A stretch of 64,000 nucleotides of DNA from positions 195,354 to 259,353 of the forward strand of contig JAEWIZ010000002.1 of the NCBI GenBank assembly GCA_023386815.1, in the 5' to 3' direction. This document shows positions 15,730-23,435 of the stretch, one piece after another. The notes under the pieces were generated by a model, which was not told the DNA's origin, did no database searches, and worked only from the letters and a program-made list of their open reading frames with translations. Source of the DNA: Bacillota bacterium. Its GTDB lineage: Bacteria > Bacillota > Clostridia > Lachnospirales > Lachnospiraceae. Position 1 is the stretch's first letter. Each line of letters opens with the position of its first letter. Position numbers and translations under genes: made by a program.

Positions 15730-15929
15730 TTCCCCTCCATAATATAACATAAACCAAGCTTATCATATCACATTGATATTTTTTTATCAATAAAACTTCA
15801 TATTTAGACATATCATCGGGTTTTAAGAAAAGTTTTGAATGAAAATAGACTGCTTCTAAAATTGGGGTTGCGCTATCTTATATTAAGTTGGTCAATAAAA
15901 GACATCGAGGCTTATTTGGCATGCGCAAA

Positions 15930-15968
15930 AAAGCCTCTTGGCACATTTGTACCAGGAGGCTGAGTATT
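15930..15968 (-). terminator. Terminator hairpin, copy B of the 39-nt repeat flanking the island
   Basis: On the minus strand AGCCTC-CTGGTAC-AAAT-GTGCCA-AGAGGCT is followed by a T6 run, a strong intrinsic terminator 33 nt after the stop of the 47-residue membrane peptide. It matches copy A at 8743-8781 in 36 of 39 positions. The 200 nt between it and lysR show no gene. Confidence 0.75.
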
Positions 15969-16000
15969 TCTGATGCGGTTCTATGGTAAGTATACAACAC

Positions 16001-16144
16001 TTATAGTGAATTCTTTGCTATATAAATTTTTAATGCTTTAATTGCTAAGATCAAAGCATATATTGCCAGTACCACCAAACCAAGCAGTATCGCATAAACA
16101 AGTAATATTACCAGCCACCATATTCCTATTGCACTAGACACCAT
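16001..16144 (-). CDS. Small single-pass membrane protein, 47 residues
   Basis: An ATG at 16144 preceded by GGGAGGT at five-nt spacing opens a 47-codon frame ending TAA. The protein begins MVSSAIGIWWL, has one or two hydrophobic segments (about residues 6-35) and a short basic tail (AIKALKIYIAKN). A perfect terminator follows 33 nt later, so it has the layout of a real monocistronic gene. I do not recognise the family. It could be a membrane peptide regulator or stress peptide; no function is claimed. Confidence 0.6.
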   Translation of the reverse strand: MVSSAIGIWWLVILLVYAILLGLVVLAIYALILAIKALKIYIAKNSL

Positions 16145-16478
16145 ATTCTACCTCCCTTATAAAGTTAACTTTTCATTGATAATTATTATATTCCTAGTGA
16201 TTTTGGCTTCCTTTTTACAGCTTTCCACCTGATCTTACCTTCAACTATAACGTCAGGTATTTTTCAACTCAACTTCATATCTTAACAGGTGAAATATCAA
16301 TAAATAACATTTATTATAGCACTATACATGGATGAAATCTACTTTAAATCCCACTTTTTAGCATTTATTTTGATAATACTATGGATAAATTCATATATCA
16401 ACCACTTGGAATTTTTAAAGCTTATTCTTTTAAGGCTTGTTCTTTTGGCTTATTCTGGTTTTTAATTATCTATGAAGA
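16145..16478. other. Intergenic stretch without a recognisable gene
   Basis: AT-rich sequence between the 47-residue membrane protein and the tsf terminator. It should hold the promoter of the small gene, but I see no unambiguous -35/-10 pair and no ORF with an SD on either strand. Confidence 0.5.
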
Positions 16479-16519
16479 AAAAGTCTATAAACCCTTTAAA
16501 TTCAGGTTTATAGACTTTT
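16479..16519. terminator. Intrinsic terminator after tsf
   Basis: Perfect 15-bp stem, AAAAGTCTATAAACC (16479-16493) with GGTTTATAGACTTTT (16505-16519), and T-runs on both strands. It ends the rpsB-tsf transcript about 90 nt after the tsf stop and separates it from pyrH. Confidence 0.85.
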
Positions 16520-16542
16520 ATAATACAGGCTATAAATTCTTT

Positions 16543-16605
16543 TTATAAATTAGTCACCATCTGCTTTGCAATCTTCTTAAAGAAGTTGCATCTAGGTATT
16601 GATGA
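16543..16605 (-). repeat. In-frame degenerate duplication of the tsf 3' end
   Basis: Immediately after the tsf TAG (16606-16608) the same frame stays open for 20 codons to a TAA at 16543-16545. Its last part reads NFFKKIAKQMVTNL, against NFAEEVAKQMGN at the true C-terminus. The two share the exact 15-mer TTGCAAAGCAGATGG. It is best read as a decayed tandem duplication; readthrough is unlikely. Confidence 0.6.
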
Positions 16606-17538
16606 CTAGTTGCCCATCTGCTTTGCAACTTCTTCTGCAAAGTTTTCTACTTTCTTCTCAATACCTTCGCCTGTTTCAAAACGAACGAAGCGTCTGATCT
16701 TCATCTCAGCTCCAACTTCTTTGGATACGTTAGCAAGGTATTGTCCTACAGATAAATCACCATCTTTTACATAGGTCTGATCTACAAGACAGAATTCCTT
16801 TAATTCCTTCTGTAAACGTCCCTCTAACATCTTCTCAATAATGTTTTCAGGCTTCTTGGAATTGGAAGGATCATTCATAATCTGAGCCTTTAAGATATCT
16901 TTCTCATGTGCAATGAACTCAGGAGAAATCTCAGACTGATCAACATACTTAGGATTTAAAGCTGCAATTTGCATTGCTACGTTCTTAGCAGCTTCCTGAG
17001 TTGCCTCGTTATTTACGGAGCAATCAACATCTACAAGGATACCAATTCTACCGCCACCGTGGATATAAGATACTACAAAGCCGTTCTCAGCAACAACCTT
17101 CTCAAATCTTCTGATTGTCATATTCTCACCAATCACTGCGATCATAGAAGCTAACTCTTCCTTCACAGTCTTAGCGGTATCTAATGCCCATGCCTCAGCA
17201 AGGAATGCATCTACATCTGCTGCAGTTGTCTTAGCTGCCTGTGCAGCTACTGCTGCAACGAAATCTCTGAACTTATCATTCTTAGCAACGAAGTCTGTCT
17301 CTGAATTAACTTCAACGATAGCTGCTACTTTAGCATCAGCGCTTACATTAACATCAACAATACCTTCTGCTGCAATTCTTCCAGCTTTCTTCTCTGCTGC
17401 TGCAAGTCCTTTTTCTCTTAAGAACTCAACTGCTTTATCCATATCGCCTTCAGTTGCTGCAAGAGCCTTCTTACAATCCATCATTCCAGCACCAGTCATA
17501 TCTCTTAAATCTTTTACCATTTTAGCTGTAACTTCCAT
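16606..17538 (-). CDS. tsf: Elongation factor Ts
   Basis: Nucleotide exchange factor for EF-Tu. Start: ATG at 17538 (310 residues) with GGAGGT four nt upstream; the frame is open further, but that ATG embeds the SD. The N-terminal UBA-like domain and EF-Tu contact read VKDLRDMTGAGMMDCKKAL, followed by EFLREKGLAAAEKKAGRIAA; the second signature is EVNSETDFVAKND. The C-terminus ends NFAEEVAKQMGN. It follows rpsB by 278 nt, which contain a GC-rich hairpin (17736-17762). Confidence 0.97.
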   Translation of the reverse strand: MEVTAKMVKDLRDMTGAGMMDCKKALAATEGDMDKAVEFLREKGLAAAEKKAGRIAAEGIVDVNVSADAKVAAIVEVNSETDFVAKNDKFRDFVAAVAAQAAKTTAADVDAFLAEAWALDTAKTVKEELASMIAVIGENMTIRRFEKVVAENGFVVSYIHGGGRIGILVDVDCSVNNEATQEAAKNVAMQIAALNPKYVDQSEISPEFIAHEKDILKAQIMNDPSNSKKPENIIEKMLEGRLQKELKEFCLVDQTYVKDGDLSVGQYLANVSKEVGAEMKIRRFVRFETGEGIEKKVENFAEEVAKQMGN

Positions 17539-17735
17539 ATTAACCTCCATTTTCGTGTCTAAGCCGGACAAATCAAGCCGGTAACCTCGCCTATCCTATA
17601 CTACCTGGCAAGCCTGTCCACAAGCTCTGCACGTATTTTTAATAGTAGTGTTAAAATCTATATCGTTGAGTACGAGGGCTATGGCTTTCGTAATTGCTTT
17701 AAAATCGACAAAAGTTTAATCCCGTATACTCTCAT

Positions 17736-17762
17736 AGTACCCCGCTGTTAAGGCGGGGTACT
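17736..17762. promoter_or_regulatory. GC-rich hairpin in the rpsB-tsf gap
   Basis: AGTACCCCGC (17736-17745) pairs perfectly with GCGGGGTACT (17753-17762) around a 7-nt loop. No T-run follows on the minus strand. It could be an RNA processing or attenuation element between rpsB and tsf. The rest of the gap shows no gene. Confidence 0.5.
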
Positions 17763-17816
17763 TATAATTCCCTATAATTGAATCAACAAAATGATTCACA
17801 AAACAAAATCCTTGAA

Positions 17817-18563
17817 TTACTCAGCAATAGCTTCAGCAAGTTCAGCCTCATCAGCTACGTCAGCAGAATCAGTTAATTGAACACCCTGATTTGCTTCGAT
17901 AACAGCGTCAGCCATCTTGGATACGATTAATTTAACCGCTCTGATAGCATCATCATTACCAGGGATTACGTAATCTAATTCTTCAGGATCACAGTTAGTA
18001 TCTGCAATACCGATCAAAGGAATACCAAGTGTATGAGCTTCCTGAATACAAATTCTTTCCTTCTTAGGATCTACTACAAAGATAGCATCTGGAGACTTCT
18101 TCATGTTTTTGATACCGCCAAGATTCTTCTCAAGCTTTTCCCATTCCTTCTTTAACTGAATTACTTCTTTCTTAGGAAGAACTTCAAAAGTACCGTCTTC
18201 AGACATTCTTTCGATTTCTCTTAATCTTTCAATTCTGCTCTTGATGGTCTTAAAGTTAGTTAACATACCACCTAACCATCTTTCATTTACAAAGTACATT
18301 CCGCAACGCTCAGCTTCTGACTTAACAGCATCCTGTGCCTGCTTTTTTGTACCAACGAATAATACAGTACCGCCTTCAGCAACAACGTTCTTGATTGCTG
18401 TATAAGCTTCGTCAACTTTACCTACAGATTTTTGTAAGTCGATGATATAGATACCATTTCTCTCTGTGTAGATGTACTCCGCCATTTTAGGGTTCCATCT
18501 TCTTGTTTGGTGTCCAAAATGCACACCAGCTTCCAATAATTGCTTCATTGAAATTACGCTCAT
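17817..18563 (-). CDS. rpsB: 30S ribosomal protein S2
   Basis: 248 residues. The N-terminus, MKQLLEAGVHFGHQTRRWNP, is the S2 signature, followed by YIIDLQKSVGKVDEAY and the second signature PDAIFVVDPKKE. The C-terminal tail is acidic and Ala/Glu rich. GGAGG precedes the ATG. The usual autoregulatory leader could lie in the 290 nt upstream, but that stretch is largely filled by a repeat (18692-18815). Confidence 0.98.
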   Translation of the reverse strand: MSVISMKQLLEAGVHFGHQTRRWNPKMAEYIYTERNGIYIIDLQKSVGKVDEAYTAIKNVVAEGGTVLFVGTKKQAQDAVKSEAERCGMYFVNERWLGGMLTNFKTIKSRIERLREIERMSEDGTFEVLPKKEVIQLKKEWEKLEKNLGGIKNMKKSPDAIFVVDPKKERICIQEAHTLGIPLIGIADTNCDPEELDYVIPGNDDAIRAVKLIVSKMADAVIEANQGVQLTDSADVADEAELAEAIAE

Positions 18564-18691
18564 AATTTACCTCCGTTTGGTTGTTTTCTTCCGCATATAT
18601 CATATTTCACACAGACCATTGCTCATTGGCACCACTGCTAAAATCCATATGCGTGTTAATTATTAGGATATGAGAAGTCAACTTTAACCTC

Positions 18692-18815
18692 TCATAAAAG
18701 GCGCTGTAATCGCGCCATACATGTCAATTATCAGAACATAAATTGCTTCCAATAAAAGGCACTAATTCGTGCTGTGTATCACGATTACAGGAACACAAAC
18801 CTGTTCCTATAATAT
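18692..18815 (+). repeat. Dispersed palindromic repeat, 1.5 copies (family shared with 23446-23520)
   Basis: A full unit at 18746-18815 begins CTTCCAATAAAAGGCACT and contains CGATTACAGGAACA. A partial unit at 18692-18722 contains ATAAAAGGCGCTG and CGCGCC. Each unit has small hairpins (GGCGC/GCGCC at 18700-18704/18712-18716; GGAACA/TGTTCC). The same unit occurs on the opposite strand at 23446-23520. It lies between the transglycosylase-like gene and rpsB. Confidence 0.7.
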
Positions 18816-18856
18816 GACTACAAGATTATACCATATCACTTCTGCGATAGCAAGTA

Positions 18857-19426
18857 CTATTTTAAAGTAATCATCTTAATAATTTCATCATAGCTGGAAT
18901 TTTCCTTGATCTTAAAATCTGCGGCCTTTATATTGCTGGCTTTTCCTACTTTTATAATATACTTATTAAAATCATTTGCATCCTGGATTAGCCCAACCTG
19001 AACCAGAACATTGGCAACCTCTTTGGAGTCCATACCTCTTTCAATCGTAAAGGATATCGTTTGCTTCTTTCCCTGTCCTTTGTCAGGAGCACTGGTCGGC
19101 TTCGGTGCCGTAGTTGGTTCCGGTTCAACCGTTGGTTCCGGTGCTTTCGTAGGGGCAATCGTGACTGTTGGGCTAGGTTCTAGACCAATGGTGGGAGTTG
19201 GCTCCGAAATAGGATTAGTCGTAGGTGTTAGCGAGGGAGATGTTACCTCCTCATTTCCCAGCATCTCATTTAATTTATCATCCTCTTTATCCTCAAAACT
19301 CATACCAAGAGCAGTAGCACGTTTCACGACTTCTTCATCAGATATTGTTCTATTCCCTAAGGTTAAGATGAGGGTCGTAAGAATAATTCCTATTCCCAGA
19401 CCCCTCATATAATATTTCAATTTCAT
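18857..19426 (-). CDS. Membrane-anchored protein with Pro/Thr stalk and MltG/YceG-like C-terminal segment
   Basis: About 189 residues. A membrane helix near the N-terminus is followed by a short charged segment, then residues about 70-115 rich in Pro-Thr repeats (units like PTPTTNP and PEPTVEPEPT). The C-terminal 70 residues (FTIERGMDSKEVANVLVQVG, then IKMITLK at the end) resemble the LysM-like start of endolytic transglycosylase MltG. The catalytic YceG domain is absent, so it may bind wall or partner proteins rather than cut glycan. It lies between the HTH-tailed membrane protein and rpsB. Confidence 0.6.
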   Translation of the reverse strand: MKLKYYMRGLGIGIILTTLILTLGNRTISDEEVVKRATALGMSFEDKEDDKLNEMLGNEEVTSPSLTPTTNPISEPTPTIGLEPSPTVTIAPTKAPEPTVEPEPTTAPKPTSAPDKGQGKKQTISFTIERGMDSKEVANVLVQVGLIQDANDFNKYIIKVGKASNIKAADFKIKENSSYDEIIKMITLK

Positions 19427-19445
19427 CACAGCACCAAGCCTTCCC

Positions 19446-20138
19446 TTATTTCTTACCTTTAAACAAATCTAGCACCAATTTAACCTCACCTTGACCCATT
19501 CCCAGGAATTTAGAAATCTCCATTACGGATTTTCCTTGAGAATAGAGAGCTAAAATTTGTGTATTATTGTTCGAATTTAGACTGTTCAGTGAGGGCATTT
19601 CAGCTTCCGAAATTGCTTGGGAATCTTTTAATTGACTCTGTGTGAGCTGAGATTTTACTACTGCCTGATCGGGCATAACATTCTTAACAGCTTTAGATGC
19701 TTGTAATTTTTCTATCGCTGTTTTACCTTCAAGAATATCCTGAACCTTCTTTTTTGATACATCAATTTCTTTAACAGCAGCTTTTAATTCCTTTTCTTTA
19801 TCATTTAACATATTGTAAAGGAACACTACTTCCTCATGATTACGCTTTATCTTCTCAAGAATTTGATCAGAAAATTCATTCACTGCAATGATTTTTTCAT
19901 TGGAAATCTTACTCAAAGTATCGTCTGTGCTTATAATTGTCTCTTCGCTGATGTCGTTTAGACGATCCTGTATTTTCTCCATCAGTTTTTTCTTATCCTC
20001 TTCGGATATATTATCCTCGAAAGAAAATGGAATCATAGTATTCTTGCCATCCGTCTTGCCATTTTTATCGATCAGTCGACAGCTTACTACAATAATGATA
20101 ATACCTATAATAATTAATACAATTTCTAACGGACCCAT
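19446..20138 (-). CDS. Single-pass membrane protein with coiled coil and C-terminal HTH-like helix pair
   Basis: Start: ATG at 20138 with GGAG six nt upstream (230 residues), beginning MGPLEIVLIIIGIIIIV. The hydrophobic segment is followed by a charged coiled-coil region (residues about 45-150) and a C-terminal segment, ILALYSQGKSVMEISKFLGM, that looks like a helix-turn-helix. Similar proteins (DUF6115/DUF2802 type) occur at the end of clostridial fla/che clusters. Function unknown. Confidence 0.6.
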   Translation of the reverse strand: MGPLEIVLIIIGIIIIVVSCRLIDKNGKTDGKNTMIPFSFEDNISEEDKKKLMEKIQDRLNDISEETIISTDDTLSKISNEKIIAVNEFSDQILEKIKRNHEEVVFLYNMLNDKEKELKAAVKEIDVSKKKVQDILEGKTAIEKLQASKAVKNVMPDQAVVKSQLTQSQLKDSQAISEAEMPSLNSLNSNNNTQILALYSQGKSVMEISKFLGMGQGEVKLVLDLFKGKK

Positions 20139-20227
20139 GTATATCTCCATTCTAATAAATCTTAGATGATTTTCGTTCAAAAGCCGATTCATTGAATTTT
20201 ATTCACTGACTTTTGTCGTATAAAGCA

Positions 20228-20533
20228 TTAGATCTTTATATCAAATCCCCCGCTTCTCGGAGGTACCTTAGTATTCTTCTTCTCTTCCTGCTTCCCTTTT
20301 TTCTTCTTATTGCGGGAAGAATCATACTCATTGCTTCCTTTTTCTTTTGCATCATAATGAAGTTCGGGATTTTCCGATTTCGTCGTACCCTGGGGTTTTT
20401 GATGCTGCTGCTCGACCAAGTTCTGAAAATTCTGACCAATTACATTCTGAGCATGCTGTATTCTTTGATTTTCCATATGCTTATACTGAGATACCTCTGG
20501 TAGCTTTACAAGATCAATTCGGTTAACAGCCAT
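20228..20533 (-). CDS. Small basic hypothetical protein at the end of the fla/che cluster
   Basis: About 101 residues from the ATG at 20533; an ATG at 20545 is also possible, with AAAGG only one nt before it. The N-terminal half is helical (MAVNRIDLVKLPEVSQYKHM); the C-terminal half is hydrophilic with a Lys run (NKKKKGKQEEKKNTK). I do not recognise a domain. It follows the FapA-like gene by about 100 nt on the same strand and may be a minor member of the operon. Confidence 0.55.
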   Translation of the reverse strand: MAVNRIDLVKLPEVSQYKHMENQRIQHAQNVIGQNFQNLVEQQHQKPQGTTKSENPELHYDAKEKGSNEYDSSRNKKKKGKQEEKKNTKVPPRSGGFDIKI

Positions 20534-20637
20534 CTTAATTACCATGCCTTTCTAAGTAACTGCAAACTTTGAGCCGCAGGTACAAATTTGTGTGTGAAAA
20601 TTCATTTTCACACAACACTCCTCACTAAAGATACGAC

Positions 20638-22239
20638 TTATATGGGTAATACTTTGATATCTGCACGATCCCTGACAAATTTGCTATGATGTATCTCTTG
20701 ACGTACATAATAATTAACATTTGATATTACCAGCTTCGTACCGGGATATACAATATCAGATACCTTAATAACGCCTGCGCTTTTATTATCTATCTCAAGT
20801 CGCAGGATCTCGTAACGAGCCCGTGACTCCTTGATCTGTGCTTCCAGCATGATATTGTTCTGAGTAACCTGCTTTAGGTATTCTTTCTTTTCCTCAGTAA
20901 GCTGCATTCCCATGGAGAGCCTTTTTCGGTATAAAACTAAAGCCTGAGCTATCTTCTCCTTATCAGCCATCATGCTAGCAATATTTTTCTCAAGTTCTCT
21001 AAATTCTGCAATTACTTTAGGGTCAATTCCAACCTCCAGCAAGGTTACTGTTCCCATCATTGACCCCGCCGTTCTTACGGAAATCATAGATCCGGACCGA
21101 ATCTCCCCACCTGTAACGAATCCTCTTTTTCCTCCTACAATAACGTCTCCTTTTGCAGAAACCTTGCAATGAAGGATCGACTCTGTTGAAACATAACCAC
21201 CGGATATTACTTCCGCATTCTCTAAAAATTTTGATATTATATTCCCATTTGCCTTCAGGGTTCCCTTGTTCATCCCCTGCATTCCACGCTTTAAGACAAT
21301 TTGTCCTCCTGCTTCAATATAGGCGCCTTCTACAACACCATTTACTTCCACATCACCACGGGCATGAATGGAATATCCGGTAATCACATTACCTTTTACG
21401 ACAACATTACCTTCATAAACAATATCACCCGTAGAAGCATCCACATCGGCACGAACTTCGTAGGTATCAGATACGAATACTCTGCCATCAGTTAAAGTTA
21501 CATGTCCATCAACTTGTGAAAACATCTTTAACCCATCGGGGGATAATTGAATGTTTTTGCCATGTCGTAACACTTTATTATTTATTTTTAAGGGACGAAT
21601 TACAGTTCCACATACATCAATCCCCGGCTTACCAAGTTCCATCGGGGTAAGTGTCGCCAGTAAATCCCCCTTATTGCAGTGACTTATGATATCAAGCTGA
21701 TGAAAGTCCACAGATCCATCTTCATTTCGCTTAGGCTTAAGACTTAGATCTGTATTAAAATGATAAGTTATGATAGCATCCCGCCCTTGTACCGGATGAG
21801 TTGCTTCAGCCAGTATGTAATCCGTACAATATTTTCTTTCCGCTAAAAAGTTATTTATTTCTACTTCATTAACTCCGTACTTCACCCCACTGCGAACCAT
21901 TGCGTTAATAATATCTTGTTTCGATAATAACATTCCTTCATTTGCAGGAGGATAAAACCTTGCTTTGGCATACATTCGCTCTTCCATAATATAAATGGAA
22001 ACATACTCGTCCAACCTTGGTATTGGTAATGGTGATATCTTAACCTCAACCATTCCCTTTAAGGATGTTAAAGCTCTCCCAATAGCAATTTTATCAAATT
22101 CATAGAATTTCTGATCCATCAGATAATTACTGATTTCTTCATAATAGACAGGCTCTCCCGCTTCTTCCGGCTCATAGAGTCTCAAATAAGTTCCATCGTC
22201 CTTTGTAACTAACTGAAAGTAACCATTCTTCCCACTCAT
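20638..22239 (-). CDS. FapA/DUF342-family polymer protein
   Basis: 533 residues. The central part (about residues 170-400) is a run of short beta-helix repeats (GNVITGYSIHARGDVEVNGV, then GAYIEAGGQIVLKRG), as in DUF342 proteins. The C-terminal part is a coiled coil (ELEKNIASMMADKEKIAQAL). The N-terminal region is the FapA-type alpha/beta domain. Such genes commonly follow fliA in clostridial motility clusters. Proposed roles are in flagellar assembly or cell-envelope placement; the biochemical function is not known. Confidence 0.82.
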   Translation of the reverse strand: MSGKNGYFQLVTKDDGTYLRLYEPEEAGEPVYYEEISNYLMDQKFYEFDKIAIGRALTSLKGMVEVKISPLPIPRLDEYVSIYIMEERMYAKARFYPPANEGMLLSKQDIINAMVRSGVKYGVNEVEINNFLAERKYCTDYILAEATHPVQGRDAIITYHFNTDLSLKPKRNEDGSVDFHQLDIISHCNKGDLLATLTPMELGKPGIDVCGTVIRPLKINNKVLRHGKNIQLSPDGLKMFSQVDGHVTLTDGRVFVSDTYEVRADVDASTGDIVYEGNVVVKGNVITGYSIHARGDVEVNGVVEGAYIEAGGQIVLKRGMQGMNKGTLKANGNIISKFLENAEVISGGYVSTESILHCKVSAKGDVIVGGKRGFVTGGEIRSGSMISVRTAGSMMGTVTLLEVGIDPKVIAEFRELEKNIASMMADKEKIAQALVLYRKRLSMGMQLTEEKKEYLKQVTQNNIMLEAQIKESRARYEILRLEIDNKSAGVIKVSDIVYPGTKLVISNVNYYVRQEIHHSKFVRDRADIKVLPI

Positions 22240-22326
22240 GTTTCTCCTCCTACGTATTCCCCCTGCTTCCGCCTCCCAATGCGGTTGACCTCTGTAGCAA
22301 GACCGCCGATTTACGGTACACCACTT

Positions 22327-23097
22327 TTAATATCCAGCAAAGAGCTCCATATTATTATTTCCGAGTCGCAACTTCATCTTCTGTAATGCTTTCGTATGCA
22401 ATTGAGAAATCCTCGACTCCGATACTTCCAGAATACGACTGATTTCTTTTAAGGTTAGTTCTTCATAGTAATAGAGAATAATTACCTTTTTTTCCTTTTC
22501 TGTTAGAGTCTCCAAAGTTTTTATTAATGTTTCTTTTAATTCCTGCTTCTCCACGATTCGATCCGGTTGATCAAACTCCGCTTTTAAACTTTGTTCTACT
22601 TTCGATTCCGAGCCTTGATCCATAAATTCATCCAAGGAAATAATATTAGAAACTTTGGTCTGATTCTGCCAGTTCTCAAACTCCTCCACCGATATATCTA
22701 ATTCACCCGCTACTTCTTCATCGCTAGCCATTCGTCCATATTTCACTTCTAAATTGTGGTAAGCCAAATCCATTTTTCTTTGCTTTTGCCTGATACTTCT
22801 GGGTATCCAGTCCATCTTGCGAATTTGATCTAAGACTGCACCTCTGATCCGAAGCGAGGCATAGGTTTCGAACTTGACACCTTTAGAATAATCAAATTTA
22901 TCGATTGCGTCAATTAAGCCAAAGGTACCATAACCAACTAAATCATCGTATTCCACGTTGTATCCTAAATACATGCTTAACCGGCCTGCTACCAATTTTA
23001 CTAATCCTGCATATTCAATTATTATTTTTTCCTGAAGTTCTGGAGTTCTTTTTTTTGCATACTCTTCCCAGAGCTTTTGTTTGTAGTCTGCGTTCAT
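22327..23097 (-). CDS. fliA: RNA polymerase sigma-28 factor for motility genes
   Basis: 256 residues, FliA/SigD/WhiG type. Region 2 contains YDDLVGYGTFGLIDAIDKFD and KFETYASLRIRGAVLDQIR; region 3 begins after DWIPRSIRQKQR; region 4 has LTLKEISRILEVSESRISQL. It would direct late flagellar and chemotaxis transcription and is normally restrained by FlgM, not in this window. It lies at the 3' end of the cluster, as sigD does in B. subtilis. Confidence 0.95.
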   Translation of the reverse strand: MNADYKQKLWEEYAKKRTPELQEKIIIEYAGLVKLVAGRLSMYLGYNVEYDDLVGYGTFGLIDAIDKFDYSKGVKFETYASLRIRGAVLDQIRKMDWIPRSIRQKQRKMDLAYHNLEVKYGRMASDEEVAGELDISVEEFENWQNQTKVSNIISLDEFMDQGSESKVEQSLKAEFDQPDRIVEKQELKETLIKTLETLTEKEKKVIILYYYEELTLKEISRILEVSESRISQLHTKALQKMKLRLGNNNMELFAGY

Positions 23098-23140
23098 AGC
23101 TCCTCCTGAAATCCACCTAATTATTTATACAGAAGTCCTT

Positions 23141-23383
23141 CTATTCTTCTTCCGGTTGTTGCTCTTCTTCCTGCTTTTCCTCTGTTTGTTCTTTTTTAGC
23201 AAATTTCGTAAGTGCCACTTTAATCACTGCTTTTACTATCAATCCCAGAATATAAAAAATGATGATAACCAAAAGTAAACGTTTGAAAGCAGTAACAATT
23301 TCTACTTGATTAATGATGTTGATCACACTTGTAATAGCTGCTGCGACCAATGTGATAAATGGCGGTATATATCGTTCCTTCGT
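23141..23383 (-). CDS. Small two-helix membrane protein, apparently with an ACG start
   Basis: About 80 residues. Two hydrophobic segments (PPFITLVAAAITSVINIIN and LLLVIIIFYILGLIVKAV) are followed by a Glu/Gln-rich acidic tail. Similar small proteins sit between cheD and fliA in related clusters and, as I recall, begin M-K-E-R-Y. Here the matching codon is ACG (23383-23381), with GGAGGG exactly six nt upstream. The frame is open to a TTG at 23416, but that has no SD. So the start is either a non-AUG ACG or a mutated or misread ATG. Function unknown. Confidence 0.6.
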   Translation of the reverse strand, partial: TKERYIPPFITLVAAAITSVINIINQVEIVTAFKRLLLVIIIFYILGLIVKAVIKVALTKFAKKEQTEEKQEEEQQPEEE

Positions 23384-23435
23384 ATTTATCCCTCCATTCG
23401 TAAAAGAAGGAGGCAATCAAAAAAAAGCCTGCCCT

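Noticed and set aside
8743..15968. The 39-nt repeats as att sites of an integrative element
   Set aside because: No integrase or recombinase gene lies between them and both are functional-looking terminators; a repeat-mediated origin is possible but not site-specific integration.
16543..16608. Programmed stop-codon readthrough of tsf
   Set aside because: No readthrough signal is visible and the usual C-terminus ends at the TAG; a decayed duplication explains the open frame.
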